A stretch of 64,000 bases of DNA from NCBI GenBank assembly GCA_025200525.1, contig JANUSC010000052.1:992001-1056000 (forward strand). Reading direction: 5' to 3'. The notes under the pieces are model-generated. The model ran no database searches. It saw only the letters and a program-made list of their open reading frames with translations, and had not been told where the DNA came from. Position numbers and translations under genes: made by a program. Position 1 is the stretch's first letter. Every line of letters begins with the position of its first letter. This document shows, one piece after another, positions 33,101 through 44,798 of the stretch. The stretch is from Camellia lanceoleosa (Eukaryota; Streptophyta; Magnoliopsida; Ericales; Theaceae).

Positions 33101-33340
33101 TCATTGAGCGTTCCAATCATATTCCATTAAGCTAGCAACAATCCCTCTATTTTTGCGGCTTAATGCATCTACTACAACGTTAGCCTTGCCGGGATGATAA
33201 GAAAGGGTAAATTGGTAATCCTTGAGGTACTCCGTCCAACGTCTCTGACGTATGTTCAGGTCCTTTTGGGTGAACAGATACTTCAAGCTTTTGTGATCGG
33301 TGAATATCTCAACCTTTTCACCATACAGGTAGTCCTCCAA
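33101..33340 (-). pseudogene. chromovirus G RNase H
   Basis: The frame reads [20 protein letters not shown], then [20 protein letters not shown] and [22 protein letters not shown] and the -NVVVDALSR ending are the usual Ty3/gypsy RNase H signatures. The Ala-Asp of NVADALSR is Val-Asp here. Confidence 0.88.
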
Positions 33341-33379
33341 ATTTTGAGTGCATAAACTATAGCTACTAACACCAAGTCA

Positions 33380-34408
33380 TGAGTGGGATAATTCTTCTCA
33401 TGGTTCTTTAATTGCCTTGATCCATATGCCACTACCCTGCCATTTTGCATTAATGTGCACTCCGGACCTTATTTGGAAGCGTCACAATACACATTGTACC
33501 TAACGTCACGTTCTAGTGCCATAAGAATAGGGGCACTCATCAATCTTTTCTTAAGTTCTTGGAATGAATTTTCACAAGACTCGTTCCATCCAAACATAAC
33601 CCCCTTTTAAGTCAAATGTGTCATTGATCTGGCCAATTTTTAGAAGTCTTGAATGAATCTTTGATAGTAACCGGCCAATCCTAAGAAACTACGAATCTCA
33701 ATGTGTTCTTAGGTTGCTTCCATTCTGTCACTGCCTCTACTTTAGTTGGGTCCACCGATACTCCCTTTTCAGACACCACGTGACCCAAAAATTTTACTTC
33801 CTCCATCTAGAATTCACATTTACTAGCTTTAGCATACAGTGGGTTCTCTCTCGTGGTTTTTCTCAAATGTTGTTCATGGTCTCCTTCAGACTTGGAATAC
33901 ACCAAAATATCATCAATGAAAACTACCACAAATTGATCTAAGTAAGGCGTGAACATTTTGTTCATTAAACTTTTGAACACACTTGGTGCGTTGGTTAGGC
34001 CGAATGGCATCACTAGGAACTCATAGTGGCCGTAACGGGTTCGAAATGCAGTCTTAGGAATATCTTCTTCCCCGAATACGCAACTGGTGATACCCAGATC
34101 TGAGTTCTATCTTTGAGAAATACTTTGCCCCTCTAAGTTGATCAAAAGGTCATCAATCCTAGGTAGTGGATATCGATTCTTAATGGTAACTCTATTGAGT
34201 TGTCGGTAATTAATGCACAACCTAAGTGTCCCATCTTTCTTCTTAACAAATAAGGTCGGTGCTCCCTACGGGGATGTACTTGGCCTTATAAATTCCTTGT
34301 CCAATAATTCTTGCAACTGTGTCTTTAGCTCTCTTAGTTCAGCTGGTGCCAAACGATGTGGTGCCATTGAGATCAGTGATGTGCCAGGTTGTAGTTCGAT
34401 GGTGAAAT
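33380..34408 (-). pseudogene. chromovirus G reverse transcriptase (stops and frameshifts)
   Basis: Fragments in several frames give [70 protein letters not shown], then [20 protein letters not shown] (FIDD catalytic block kept, near 33900) and KFLGHVVSEKGVSVDPTKVEA. After about 33700 stops are dense. The palm and finger order is complete but no frame spans it. Confidence 0.88.
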
Positions 34409-34861
34409 CTACTTCTCGCTTTGGGGTAGTCCTGGTAATTCCTCCGGAAATGCATCAGTATACTTGCGTACCACACGAGGTAGCCCTAGTTCCATACCGT
34501 CTCTGTCGTCCAGAACTAAGCTGGCTAACCATCCAGCTAGGTGGTCGTGCCACTTTGATTTTTGAAGTGTCGGTGATAGGGAATCTTGTCTATCCCCCTT
34601 AAATTGAAATCGTGTTTCGTCGTGAGAGTAGGCAGTCATCGTCTTTTGAAAGCAATTAATGGTGGCTCTATGGGATGATAACCAGTCCATTCCTAGGATA
34701 ACGTCAAAGTCTGACCTTTCCATAACTCGTAGGTCGCGAGTTAAACGTAAACTAGAGACTCCTAGTTCACATGATTTGCATATGAGATCTACTTGAGTTT
34801 GACCTCCTAACGGTGAAGCTACACTCATAGGTATTTCTAATTGTTCAAGCTCTAATCCCAA
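34409..34861 (-). pseudogene. chromovirus G protease remnant and linker
   Basis: The frame reads GLELEQLEIPMSVASPLGG, then FDVILGMDWLSSHRATINC, the ILGMDWL flap-end motif of chromovirus retropepsins, and ends with [15 protein letters not shown], the usual lead into reverse transcriptase. The DSGA active-site part, expected just upstream, is absent; a stop and unrelated sequence stand there. The open start at 34861 is a TTG and not a real initiation site. Confidence 0.82.
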
Positions 34862-35419
34862 AATTCACACAATTGTAGTAGAGAAGAAAGAGTACGACGT
34901 GGCTACGACAAATAGCATAATTAACACAAGAATTCAAATGGAATTTGAACAAACGGTACAATCGGATGACATGATGGTTTTGAACCTTTAATAAGGTTAA
35001 GATTATGGAGCTGGTGACCAAACTAGATATTTGAATTGAAATTGCGTTTGGCCATACACATTTCAAACCAAATGCCTAAGATTTTCACCCTGTAAGGATT
35101 AAAAGAGTACAACTGGTTTTCAAGAGAACAACATAAAAGATACAATAATCAAGGCTCAAAATTTGCCAATTGATCATCTTAACGCAATACTTTTCTGAAT
35201 TGGAAAGGTTCACTCAAGATACAGAAGAGATGATTTTGTATTGGACAAATTTGGCGTCAAGCTAGAGGAACAGTTAGGATCAAATAAGGATAGCTACTAT
35301 GATTAGCATAAAGCTCGCATAAACTATGAGTCACATAACTCTATTCCTTCTAACATATGACAATACTCCTCAATTAAGTATGAACCTCTTTCCACCGTCC
35401 CTAGGTATTCTAACCTAGA
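34862..35419. other. leader of chromovirus G where gag is missing
   Basis: Between the primer site and the protease remnant only about 560 bases remain, with no gag motif, no zinc knuckle and no long frame on the minus strand. Tekay/Del elements normally have a gag of several hundred codons here. Confidence 0.75.
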
Positions 35420-35431
35420 GCTCTGATACCA
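35420..35431 (-). promoter_or_regulatory. primer binding site of chromovirus G (tRNA-Met type)
   Basis: Minus-strand TGGTATCAGAGC, the standard initiator tRNA-Met site of plant LTR elements, lies 3 bases inside the 5' LTR. Confidence 0.95.
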
Positions 35432-35434
35432 TGT

Positions 35435-38400
35435 TGTGACGCCCCAAAATTTGAGGACATCATAATAAGGTTTAAAACTTAAAATCAATTTGCTTAATTA
35501 AAAATCCTCATCAATGTTGTCACCAAATTTATCATCATCCATTAATTTACAACATGGAAACTAAAAGTTCTTAAATTACAACTCCAATCAAATTTAAAAC
35601 ATTGTCTTAGTACACAAATATAAAAAAGAACTAGAGAAAAACTAGAAAACTAAAAAAAAATGGTTCGTGGAGTTTTGGTTGAATGTAGCCTTCCTACACC
35701 TCGGAGTTTCCTTCGGTTTCTTTGCATGAAACGCCAATGGAAATGCCAATGAAGCTCAATAAGATACTACAACCCGAAAATACCCATCCCGATAATAATA
35801 CTCACCAGTAAAAAAAAAGTTGTGTATTAACAGAATAATAAGCAGCATTTAATAAGCATAACATAAATGCCAACAATTAAAATAATAACAACAGATAAAT
35901 AAATAAATAAAATGGCAAATGGAGATAGTGATTCATCATAAGGAAAATGCACACTTTTCTTTTTAAAGTCACATAGATTTAGTTCATCAGATAAGTTTAA
36001 GTAACTCCCCGCGGAGTACTATTTCCACTCAACCACTAAACAATGGCCACGGGCAATTCTGACTCCCCCTTGGTCAAATATTCAAATGTTACTTACAGTA
36101 ACTACCAATGATGCCCACGCACCAGGGTTACATACCCGAGTCGTGACATCACGGTCTGCCCCAAGGGAACGGTCTATGTTGTGACGCCCGCACCACCAAC
36201 CTTATATCGCCTCTACACCGAATAAGAGCCGAAATACCTTCCCGTGCCATGTTAGGGTTCGCAACTCACTTGCGCAAGATTCTAGACCGGGCTCACCCCA
36301 TCACTTTTAAATGTAATGTATCATTGGTTAATTTCGTGTCTCTTTACGTTGTACAATCCACATGGTGATGCATGTACGAGTTTTAGTTTGAAAACTACAG
36401 TGACATAATGCTTAAATAGAACAACACAATTGTATATGACAACCAAAATAAATATGATAGAATGTCTTAGGATTTATCACAAAATTTCTGAGGAATTCAC
36501 ACACTACTTTTGTCAGCACTGTATATAAAACAGAATAATATGAAACCCGTATCAAATGATGTTCAATCCTTACAATATTTTAACTAGTGCTAATTCATTG
36601 AGTTAGGAACATATTCCGAGAAGAATACCAGAGCCAAAAATGATTTTTAAAGGGAGAAATAAATTTTGGAAGAAAGCTGGTTCTTCTATGACAGTGAGCT
36701 ATAGTACTTCCAGCACAGGTAATCTGTGTTGGAAAAATAAGAGCGGCCTCAAACGGTGTCAGAAGAAGGTATGGTTAGAACGGCATGTTAGATTCTTGAG
36801 TTTAGAACATGTTTCCAGAAGGATTCGAAGACTGAAAATCGACAGAAGATGATCAATTAATTTTTCTAAGAAAACTGGACAGATTCTGTCACATTGTGGA
36901 AAAATTTGCTTTTCTCCCTCAATACTTCAAAAACAATCATGAAACCAGCGGCGTTTGAAAGGTAACTTAAAAATCTAATTTTTCCAATTTGAATCACTTG
37001 AAAATTTATCCTGCGGAATGAACAGTGATCTGGTAAAGTCAGTGTTGCTGCTGCCTCCAAACAGCAATGGAGTAAAAAGATATATTCAGGCCACAAAAAT
37101 ATCAGCACTGGTGTTCTATGTTCGAAAAATAGAAAGGGTCCTCAAATGGTGCCGAAAAGAGGGATGGTCAGAACGGTTTGCTAAATTTTTGAGTTTAGAA
37201 CATATTTCCAGAAGAGTGTGAAGTCTGAAAATCAGTCGAACGAGGTCGAATAATTTTTGTAAGAAAACTGGACAGATTCTGTCACATTTTGGAAAATTTG
37301 GCGTTTCTCTCTCAATACTTAGTGAAAAATTATGAAACCAGCGGCGTTTGAAAGGTAACTTAAAAATCTTACTTTTCCAAGTGGTCGTGCAGAAAAACAT
37401 CATTTGTAGAGAAAATGGGACCTGTTTGAAGCTACTGCTTCTGCTGCGTCGTAAGCGACACTTAGGTAAAATATTCGTTTCGGTAAGAAAATGGTGTCTA
37501 ATCATTTTATAAAAATTTTACACAGTGTATAACGCCTACATATACTTCCAGTACACACAGATTTTTAACATCAATTAATTTCAATTTATTAGAGCTCTCT
37601 TTCCACCCGATAAAGGGTAAAACAGTGAGCAGAATCTATGTTTTAAACATGCATGGACTATTTTGCTATAGATGACTTAACCAAGCTTAGTCTTGCATAT
37701 ATATTATATAAATTCAGTTAGGGAATCTAAGGGAGGGTTGAGGTGGTGTATTCTTACCTCAAGAGCTTTTGCAAACACTTCTCAAACTAAGTTGAAATTG
37801 GTATTCACCAAGTACCCTCTCTTTTTCCTCTCTTTCTCTTCTCTTTTCTACTCTCTTTTTCTCCTCTCTTTTTCCTCTCCACTCTTTCTTTCCTCTCACA
37901 GCCGTGTGGGTGTGTATTATGGCTGAAATGGAGTTCTTATGTAGGCAAAATAGGAGCCACTTTTGTTTTATTTTATTATTTCCTTTCTTTAGCAAAACAA
38001 ATTTCTATTGGCTTGGAATTGCCATCCTATCCCATGCTTACTTCTCTAGGCATGTTGAGTGTGAAATTGGGAAACCAAGCATGCCTTGCATGCAACATAG
38101 CATCCTAGGGAAAAAGAAGTGGCAGCCACTTATCTTGCAATTTGACACCTTTTTTTTTTTTTTTTTTTTTTTTGAATTGAATTGAATTGAAATTGATGCC
38201 AATACAATATTAATATAATATATATATATGATTTTGAGTCACTTTAATATTAGAATATTATTTTATGTAACTAAAAGACATGAGATTGAACCAATTAATC
38301 TCCATGGGTAAATTTTCTTGTACACAAATTATTAATGTAAAACTTTATACAGAATAATATATTAAGAATTAGATTTGTGTAGTCATAAAAGTGACGATGA

Positions 38401-38586
38401 CAAGGACAACAATAATAATAATACTATGAAAATAAAAAATGCACTAATTAAATAATTGAAACTTAATTATAGAATTGCGTCACAAAATGTTGTTATGGAA
38501 TTGGATTATAGATGTTGATTACAAAATTTAAGTAGCTAAATATAATTACCAAAATAATTTAATATGCAAAAATACGGGTTCTCACA
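35435..38586 (-). repeat. 5' LTR of chromovirus G (3152 bp)
   Basis: It is the partner of 28451-31560 with the same ends and is about 42 bp longer through small indels, one T tract (38151-38173) among them. It would hold the promoter; I could not place a convincing TATA box. Confidence 0.95.
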
Positions 38587-39576
38587 TTTAAAGCATCTTA
38601 ATGAGGATAATGTTATAGAACCACACCAAATATAGTTAGGGGCTAAGTTATTAATCCCGAGTGTGTGTGTTCGTTCTGTTACTCTGTAGGGTTAGCATCC
38701 GAGGACGCTCGTTAGCTTGTCTATAGCCCAGTACTCTGTGAGTAACAATGTTGTAAAGATATGTTCAATTATGATTATTTTATGAATGATCAACTATTCT
38801 GCTTACTGAAACATTATTGTTTAATGAATGAATGTTTGTCATATTTGAAAACTGTATTCGTGGCATCTATAGTAATTTACTGTTACAGTACTGTTACTGC
38901 TACTGTCACAGAGATCTTTGTTGGTTCCCATGTTTAGAACTACTACTGTTTACTGTTATGATGGCCATCAACTGACTGTTCGGTCTGTTAAGACCTACTG
39001 TACTGTTTTGCTAATAGATGTACCACATATGACTATTATGGTTCTAAATGACTGATTTACTGATGCAATTGATTGTTTTAATTACTGAAAGGTCATTCAT
39101 TCTTAACACCTTTACGCATATGTTATTCACTGGGCTTTAGCTCACTGTTTATATTTAAATGTAGGTGTCCAGGCACCAGACCGAAGCTAAGAGCGTCAGG
39201 CTAAGCTCCCGTTTTGTCAATGCCAACCATTGTGCCTCACCTCGAGGTTCCGAATGCGTTAAAGCCAAGGCTGTTTTGGGGTGTTTTAGATTTCCCCTTT
39301 TGCCTCTGTTCTGTAATAAATGGTTAAGACTTGACTGTACAGTTCTAGTTAGGGATTTGGTCCCTGCCATGGATGATTGTGTATATGATGTATGTACATA
39401 TGTTTTGGTTATCAATGTGGCATGTTTATAAAAAATCTTTTGCATACAGATTGTCATAGCTCATTGGACACCTTTTATTTACTGTTTTGGCTTCCGCCAG
39501 CTCCTCTACTCTGTATTACTGTCATTACTATTAAGCAGGCCTTCAGTAATCACGGATTACTGGCCGATTACGATGC
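38587..39576 (+). repeat. solo LTR B, middle part between G and C
   Basis: This is LTR B resuming after G (TTTAAAGCATCTTAATGAGG). It aligns in reverse with the matching part of C. No gene is present; the 39165-39431 open frame and its reverse are LTR sequence found in other copies too. Confidence 0.9.
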
Positions 39577-39581
39577 TAAAC

Positions 39582-41978
39582 TGTCACAACCCAAACCCGC
39601 CCCTATAGGTTTAGCACCATAACGCCATGTCCGTGATTACCGAAACTGCTGACAAGAAAGACAAAAACGATATCTGAGTACTGGCTGACGGAAGCCAAAA
39701 CAGTAATAAAAGATGTCCAATGAGTCAGGATATCAGATGCAAAAAGACTTTTCTGCACATATTCACATTCAAAAGCATAACAGTATATACATACACACAT
39801 CATATACAGACATTCAAGTTGGGGACCAAGTCCCTACCATAACAGTACAATGCCAGTCTCATACAATCTATACAAAACAGAGACAGAAATGGGGAATCTA
39901 AAACACCTCGAAGCAGCCTTGGCTTGACGCACTCGGAACCTCGAAGTGAGGCACAATGGTTGGCTTGACAAAAAGGGAGTTTAACCCAACGCTCCTAGTA
40001 TTGATCCGGTGCTTGAACACCTAAATATACATATAAACAGTGAGCTAAAGCCCAGCGAATAATAGTTGTGTAAAAAGGTTAAGAATGAATGTCCTTTCAG
40101 TAATTAAACAGTCATATCAGTCATTAGAAACCATAGCAGTTATATGTGGTATATCCAATAGCAAATAGTACAGTAGGTCTTAACAGACCGAACAGTCAGT
40201 TGATGGTCATCATATTAGTAAACAGTAATGGTTCCAAACATGGGAACCGACAGAGATCTCTGTGACAGGAGCAGTAACAATAAATTGCTATGGATACCAC
40301 GGATACAGTTCACAAATAGGACAAATATTCATTCAGTAAGAAATATCATTTTAGAAAGCAATACAATTGATCATTCATAAAATATTCATGATTGAACATA
40401 TCTTTACAATATTATTACTCACAGAGCACTGGGCTATAAGCAGCTAATGAGCGTCCTCAGATGCCAACCCTACACAGTTACAGAATGAACACACACACTA
40501 AGTTACACACTTGGGAATCAATGACTTAGTCCCTATTTTGACTCGATGTGGTTCTACATCAATATCCTCATTAAGATGCCTTAAACATGGCCTAGGAATG
40601 CGTAGGATGAAAAGAGGATACAAAGATGCACTTTAAAACACTTTTCCAAATTTTCAGAAAACAGGGGTCTCGCTCGAGCGTGGCTTTCTACGCTCGAGCG
40701 GACATGCAGACAAAGGATCTCCGCTCGAGCATGACTTTCTTCGCTTGAGCGGACTGTAAACTCAAGTAAAAGTACTGGATGCATGCAATCCACGCTCGAT
40801 GGGCGCTCGACCTCCGCTCGAGCGTGCATTCCCTCGCTCGAGCGGACTATAAACACATGAAAAGTACTAGATACACGCATTTCACGCTCGAGCGTTACTT
40901 TCCCCGCTAGAGCGGGATGCATGTACTCAGAGTGTACGCTCGAGCGTGAAGTCTTACGCTCGAGCGTAGGTCCAAAATCTGGAATTTCTAGATTGAACCT
41001 CCAAGCTCAAATTCAACATTTAAAGCATCAAATTCGATTCTTTTGGGCCAATTTACTGGAAAACACTTTAAAACTCATAATATGACATGTTTCAAAGATC
41101 AATTTGCAAAATCAAAACCCAAAGGTAGTTCAATTAAACACAAATCCAAACAAAACTTCATGAACATAAAGTACATGTAACATGCAAGTGTTCAATTGAA
41201 ACCAAAGCTTCAAATACTTGGTCAAATGAGTCAATTCACTCAAAAACATGATGAATTCATGGACCATAGCTAGAATATAGACGTGCATGTGAGGATTTCC
41301 ATGAAATCAACCTCAAAACTCGACAATGTAAACATCCATGCATGATTTAGCTCTTAATTCAACATTTTAAACCAATTCTAGACTCAACTCACTACTTTCT
41401 CATGGACCATGCAAAATACAACTTAAATACAAGTTCAAGAAGATGGTTCTCCTACCTTAGGTCCTCAATTTCAAGTCTAGAAGCTCAAATATGCAATCTC
41501 TCTTCAATTTCTTCTAGTTCTCCAAGCAATTCTTGATGAGCTAAGTTTTCTCCTAACTCTCTCTCTCTCTAGTCGGTTTTGCTCTAGATGAAATGAATGA
41601 GATGGTGTAAAGCTAAGCTCTTAAACAAGATTGTAGAGGTGGCCCACTAAATGGCAAAAAGGTAAATAATGCAACTAATGTAATTTAACATTATTTAATC
41701 TAATTTAATCGCTCCAAATCACATTTCAATTAAACATACCATAAAATCACATAAATTCTAATTAGCATAAAATACTAATCAGTTTCGGATTCGGCTGCCA
41801 ATAAGGCCTTCAATTTGTATTTTAAAACATAAAACATGAACAGATCATTTAGCAGTCAAACAGATAGATTTGCATTTAAACTAATACACTCAATCAATCA
41901 GTTCAGAATTTCAGTCTGATCAATTACTTATCGTGTTCAGTCACAGTTTAGCAGTAATCAGAGGTGAGGGTTGTCACA
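39582..41978 (-). mobile_element. solo LTR C (2397 bp)
   Basis: It begins TGTCACAACCCAAACCCGCC and ends GGTGAGGGTTGTCACA (plus-strand reading). TAAAC flanks both sides (39577-39581, 41979-41983). It lies in LTR B in the opposite sense, 27 bp from B's right end. It has the family's palindrome array at 40668-40970. Confidence 0.95.
40668..40970. repeat. palindrome array in LTR C
   Basis: Eight exact GCTCGAGC copies plus degenerate ones (GCTTGAGC, GCTAGAGC). Each pair has starts exactly 20 bp apart with a 10-base spacer such as TGGCTTTCTA or TGAAGTCTTA. AAAAGTACTGGATGC stands between pairs. Confidence 0.93.
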
Positions 41979-42010
41979 TAAACCCATAGGGGTGGGTTTG
42001 GGTCGTGACA

Positions 42011-42161
42011 ATATCTTAACCTCTAACAAGAGATTCCTTAGCCACTATCCCTCTTTGCGACAAGAAACCAATGCTACAAACTCTGACGCCATGGTTGAGT
42101 TTGTTATGTATGTTTGCTTCTTAGAAGCCCAAGAGATAGCTCCTCTCCCAAGAGTAAAAAT
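42011..42161 (-). pseudogene. copia RNase H, first part (5' of solo LTR B)
   Basis: The minus strand gives sequence like SKKQT, TNSTMA-E-FVA and a run toward LLEVKI before the junction with B. This is the middle of a copia RNase H. The reading continues on the other side of B at 27029. The segment includes the target-duplication copy ATATC at 42011-42015. Confidence 0.7.
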
Positions 42162-43589
42162 CTAACCACTCGTGGACGAGTGATCTTCACGGTAAGTTAT
42201 CCAACTAGCATCCGTGAATCCTTTCAGGACTACTAGATAGCCATTATGGACTATTCTATAGTCTATTGTTTTCCTCAAGTACCTAAGTACTCGGTTAATA
42301 GCATGCCAATGCACACTACTAGGATTACTAGTGTATCTACTAAGTTTTCCCACTGCAAAAGTAATATCAAGTCTAGTGCAAGTCATGGCATACATCAGGC
42401 TACCTATTACTCTTAAGTATTCTAGCTGATCAATAGCTCTTCCAGTATTATGATACAATTTCAAATTTGAATCAAAAGGTGCAGATATGGGTGTACAATT
42501 ATATTGATTAAATTTCTTAAGAATTTTCTCAATATAGTGCAACTGGGTTAGAATCAAATTATTGTCCTCTTGCTTGATCTTAATATCCAGAATTAAATCA
42601 GCCAAGCCCATGTCTTTTATACTAAAGCTAGACGACAAGAAACTTTTAGTACTTTCAATGACAGCATTGTCAATACCAAAAATAAACATGTCATCTACAT
42701 ATAGGCATATGATTACACCTCTATTTCCAGTAAACTTATTGTACACACACTTATCATATTCATGTATCCTAAAACCATTTGACACTATTACTTTATCAAA
42801 TTTCTCATGCCACTGTTTTGGAGCTTGTTTCAGTCCATATAGTGACTTCATGAGTTTACACACTTTGTGCTCTTGACACTGTACAACAAATCCTTCCAGT
42901 TGTTGCATGTGGATTTCCTCATCTAACTCTCCATTTAAGAAAGTGGTCTTAACATCCATTTGATGGATTTCAAGCTTATAGATTGAGGCTAAGATGATCA
43001 ACACTCGAATGGTGGCGATTCTAGCCATAGGAACATATGTATCAAAATAATCGATACCCTCATTTTGAGTAAAACCCTTAGCAACTAATCTTGCTTTGAA
43101 CTTGTCAATTGTGCGACCAACTTTCATTTTCCTTTTGAAAATTCATTTACAACCAATTGGTTTGGATCCAGGTGGCAAATCAGCAAGTATCCAGGTATTG
43201 TTACCCATGATAGAATCCATCTCATCATTTATTGCTTCTTTCCAGAAAGCAACATCTTGAGACTTCATAGCCTCCTCAAAGGTTAATGGATTTGAATCCA
43301 TATTCAAAGAAATTATTGTTTGCTTACAATAAGCTTTCCTAGTTTCTTCTACAAGGTAAATAACGAAATCAGGGCCAAATGACTTCTTAGTCCTAGCCCT
43401 ATTACTCCTCCTTAGCTCAATATGCTCATTAGGTTCATTAGGCTCAATGGGTTCATGTCGTTCACCTTCTTCTGTAGACATCAAAGGAGTTGATTCATTT
43501 TCTTGGAATGAATCCAACCTTGGAATGGTTGTGAAACTATTCTTATAAAATACCGCATCACGTGATTCAATGATGGTATTTGTTTTCAC
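42162..43589 (-). pseudogene. copia reverse transcriptase (stops, no frameshift)
   Basis: The segment includes FEEAMKSQDVAFWKEAINDE, a stop at 43143, then KARLVAKGFTQNEGIDYFDT, MDVKTTFLNGELDEEIHMQQ, KSLYGLKQAPKQWHEKFD and the catalytic block CLYVDDMFIFG (YVDD kept). It continues through YLRVIGSLMYAMTCTRLDI and TSNPSSVHWHAINRVLRYL, the start of the RNase H-linked region with GFTDASW. It ends at a stop at 42162. Apart from two stops the domain is well kept. Confidence 0.92.
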
Positions 43590-43601
43590 TGAACCATTGG
43601 G

Positions 43602-44798
43602 TTATACTATCAGAAACCTATATGCTTTGCTATATAAAGCATAGCCAAAGAATATGCATTCAATTCCCTTTTTACCTAATTTCTTCCTTTTAGGTTCAGG
43701 CAATCTAACTATTGCTCTATAGCCCCATGTTTTCAAATAACCAAGATTAGGTTTCTTATTTTTCCAAAGTTCATAAGGAGTAACATTTCTTCCCTTTAGA
43801 GGAATTCTATTGAGTATGTGACAGGCAGTGAGTAAGGCTTCACCCCAAAAACTAGAACTTAAACTGGAGTAAGAAAGCATAGCATTAATCATTTCTGTTA
43901 ATGTCTTATTTTTTCTTTCAGCTACTCCGTTTTGTTGTAGTATGTAAGGTGCAGATTTCTCATGAATAATACTAACATTTTCACAATATTCTGGAAAATG
44001 GTATTCATCGCCTCTATTAGACCTAAGTCTCTTTATTTTGAAATTACACTAATTTTCTACTTCTGTCTTAAAAATCTTGAATTTATCAACCACCTCATCT
44101 TTTCAATGCAAAAGATAGATATGACAGTACTTAGAAAAATCATCAATGAATGTTATAAAATATTTCTTACCACCTCTAGTGGGGGTACTATGCATGTCAC
44201 ATACATCACTATGCACAAGTTCAAGCAGAGATGTTGTTTTATCTACTTTATGAAATTGAATACGAGTAATTTTTGATTGCACACAAAATTTACATTTTTC
44301 AAACATACCAATGTCATACTTAGGAATTAAATCCAAATTAACTATATCATGCATTTTCCTAGTATTAATATGACCTAAACGAGCATACTATAAAGAAAGA
44401 AAATCAACAATATAAGCAGAAACAGATGTATTATTAATAATGTTAAGTTTGAACATTCCTTGATACATGTAGTCCTTCCAAACAAAAATCCCACCCTTAG
44501 ACAGGACAAATTTATCCAATTTAAATACTAACTTGAAACCATGTTTATTAAGCAGGCTTCCAGATACAAGGTTTTTCCTAACATCAGGTACATGATAAAC
44601 ATCATTAAGACTTAAGACTTTTCCAGATGTAAACTCTAGATCCACCGTCCCTTTGCCTTTGATAGTAGCGGTTGAAGAGTTGCCCATGCAGAGAACTCTT
44701 TCATCACTCATTTGTTCATAAGTAATGAAACGACTCTTGTCATTGCAGACATGCCTTGTCGCTCCTGAGTCAATCCACCAGTCACCAACATTTTCAAG
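43602..44798 (-). pseudogene. copia protease and integrase (stops, no frameshift)
   Basis: The protease motif WWIDSGATRHVCND (near 44780) keeps the active-site DSGA. The pre-integrase region YHVPDVRKNLVSGSLL is followed by a zinc module, ending CKFCVQSK. The core has HSDVCDM (Asp), FITFIDDFSKYCHIYLL, RSNRGDEY (usually RSDRGGEY, so the second catalytic Asp is Asn) and NGVAERKN (Glu). It ends with WGEALLTACHILNRIP and CIFFGYA. Stops lie near 44388, 44103, 44050 and 43602. Confidence 0.88.

Larger units (their letters stand above)
28451..38586 (-). mobile_element. Ty3/gypsy chromovirus G (Tekay/Del-like) with 3.1-kb LTRs and no gag
   Basis: Two near-identical LTRs (28451-31560, 35435-38586) enclose 3.9 kb. 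TTTAA flanks both sides (28446-28450, 38587-38591). On the minus strand a tRNA-Met-type primer site, protease remnant, reverse transcriptase, RNase H, integrase and chromodomain remnant follow in order, then a polypurine tract. The integrase C-terminal sequence and long LTRs fit the Tekay/Del clade. Gag and the protease active site are missing and pol is broken, so it cannot move by itself. Confidence 0.95.
27030..42010 (+). mobile_element. solo LTR B (about 2.44 kb net), with chromovirus G and LTR C inside
   Basis: It begins TGTGACAACCCTCACC at 27030 and ends GGGTTTGGGTCGTGACA at 42010. ATATC flanks both sides (27025-27029, 42011-42015), so it is one insertion. Subtracting G and C with their duplications leaves 2438 bp, the same net length as LTR E. 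No internal region or second LTR is present, so it is a solo LTR left by LTR-LTR recombination. The sense is plus, judged from LTR E, whose start follows a polypurine tract. It holds the palindrome array at 28045-28365. Confidence 0.93.

Noticed and set aside
40668..40970. Regularly spaced palindromes as a CRISPR-like array
   Set aside because: The host is a plant, the repeats are 10 bp, spacers are 10 bp and the array sits inside an LTR. No cas genes.
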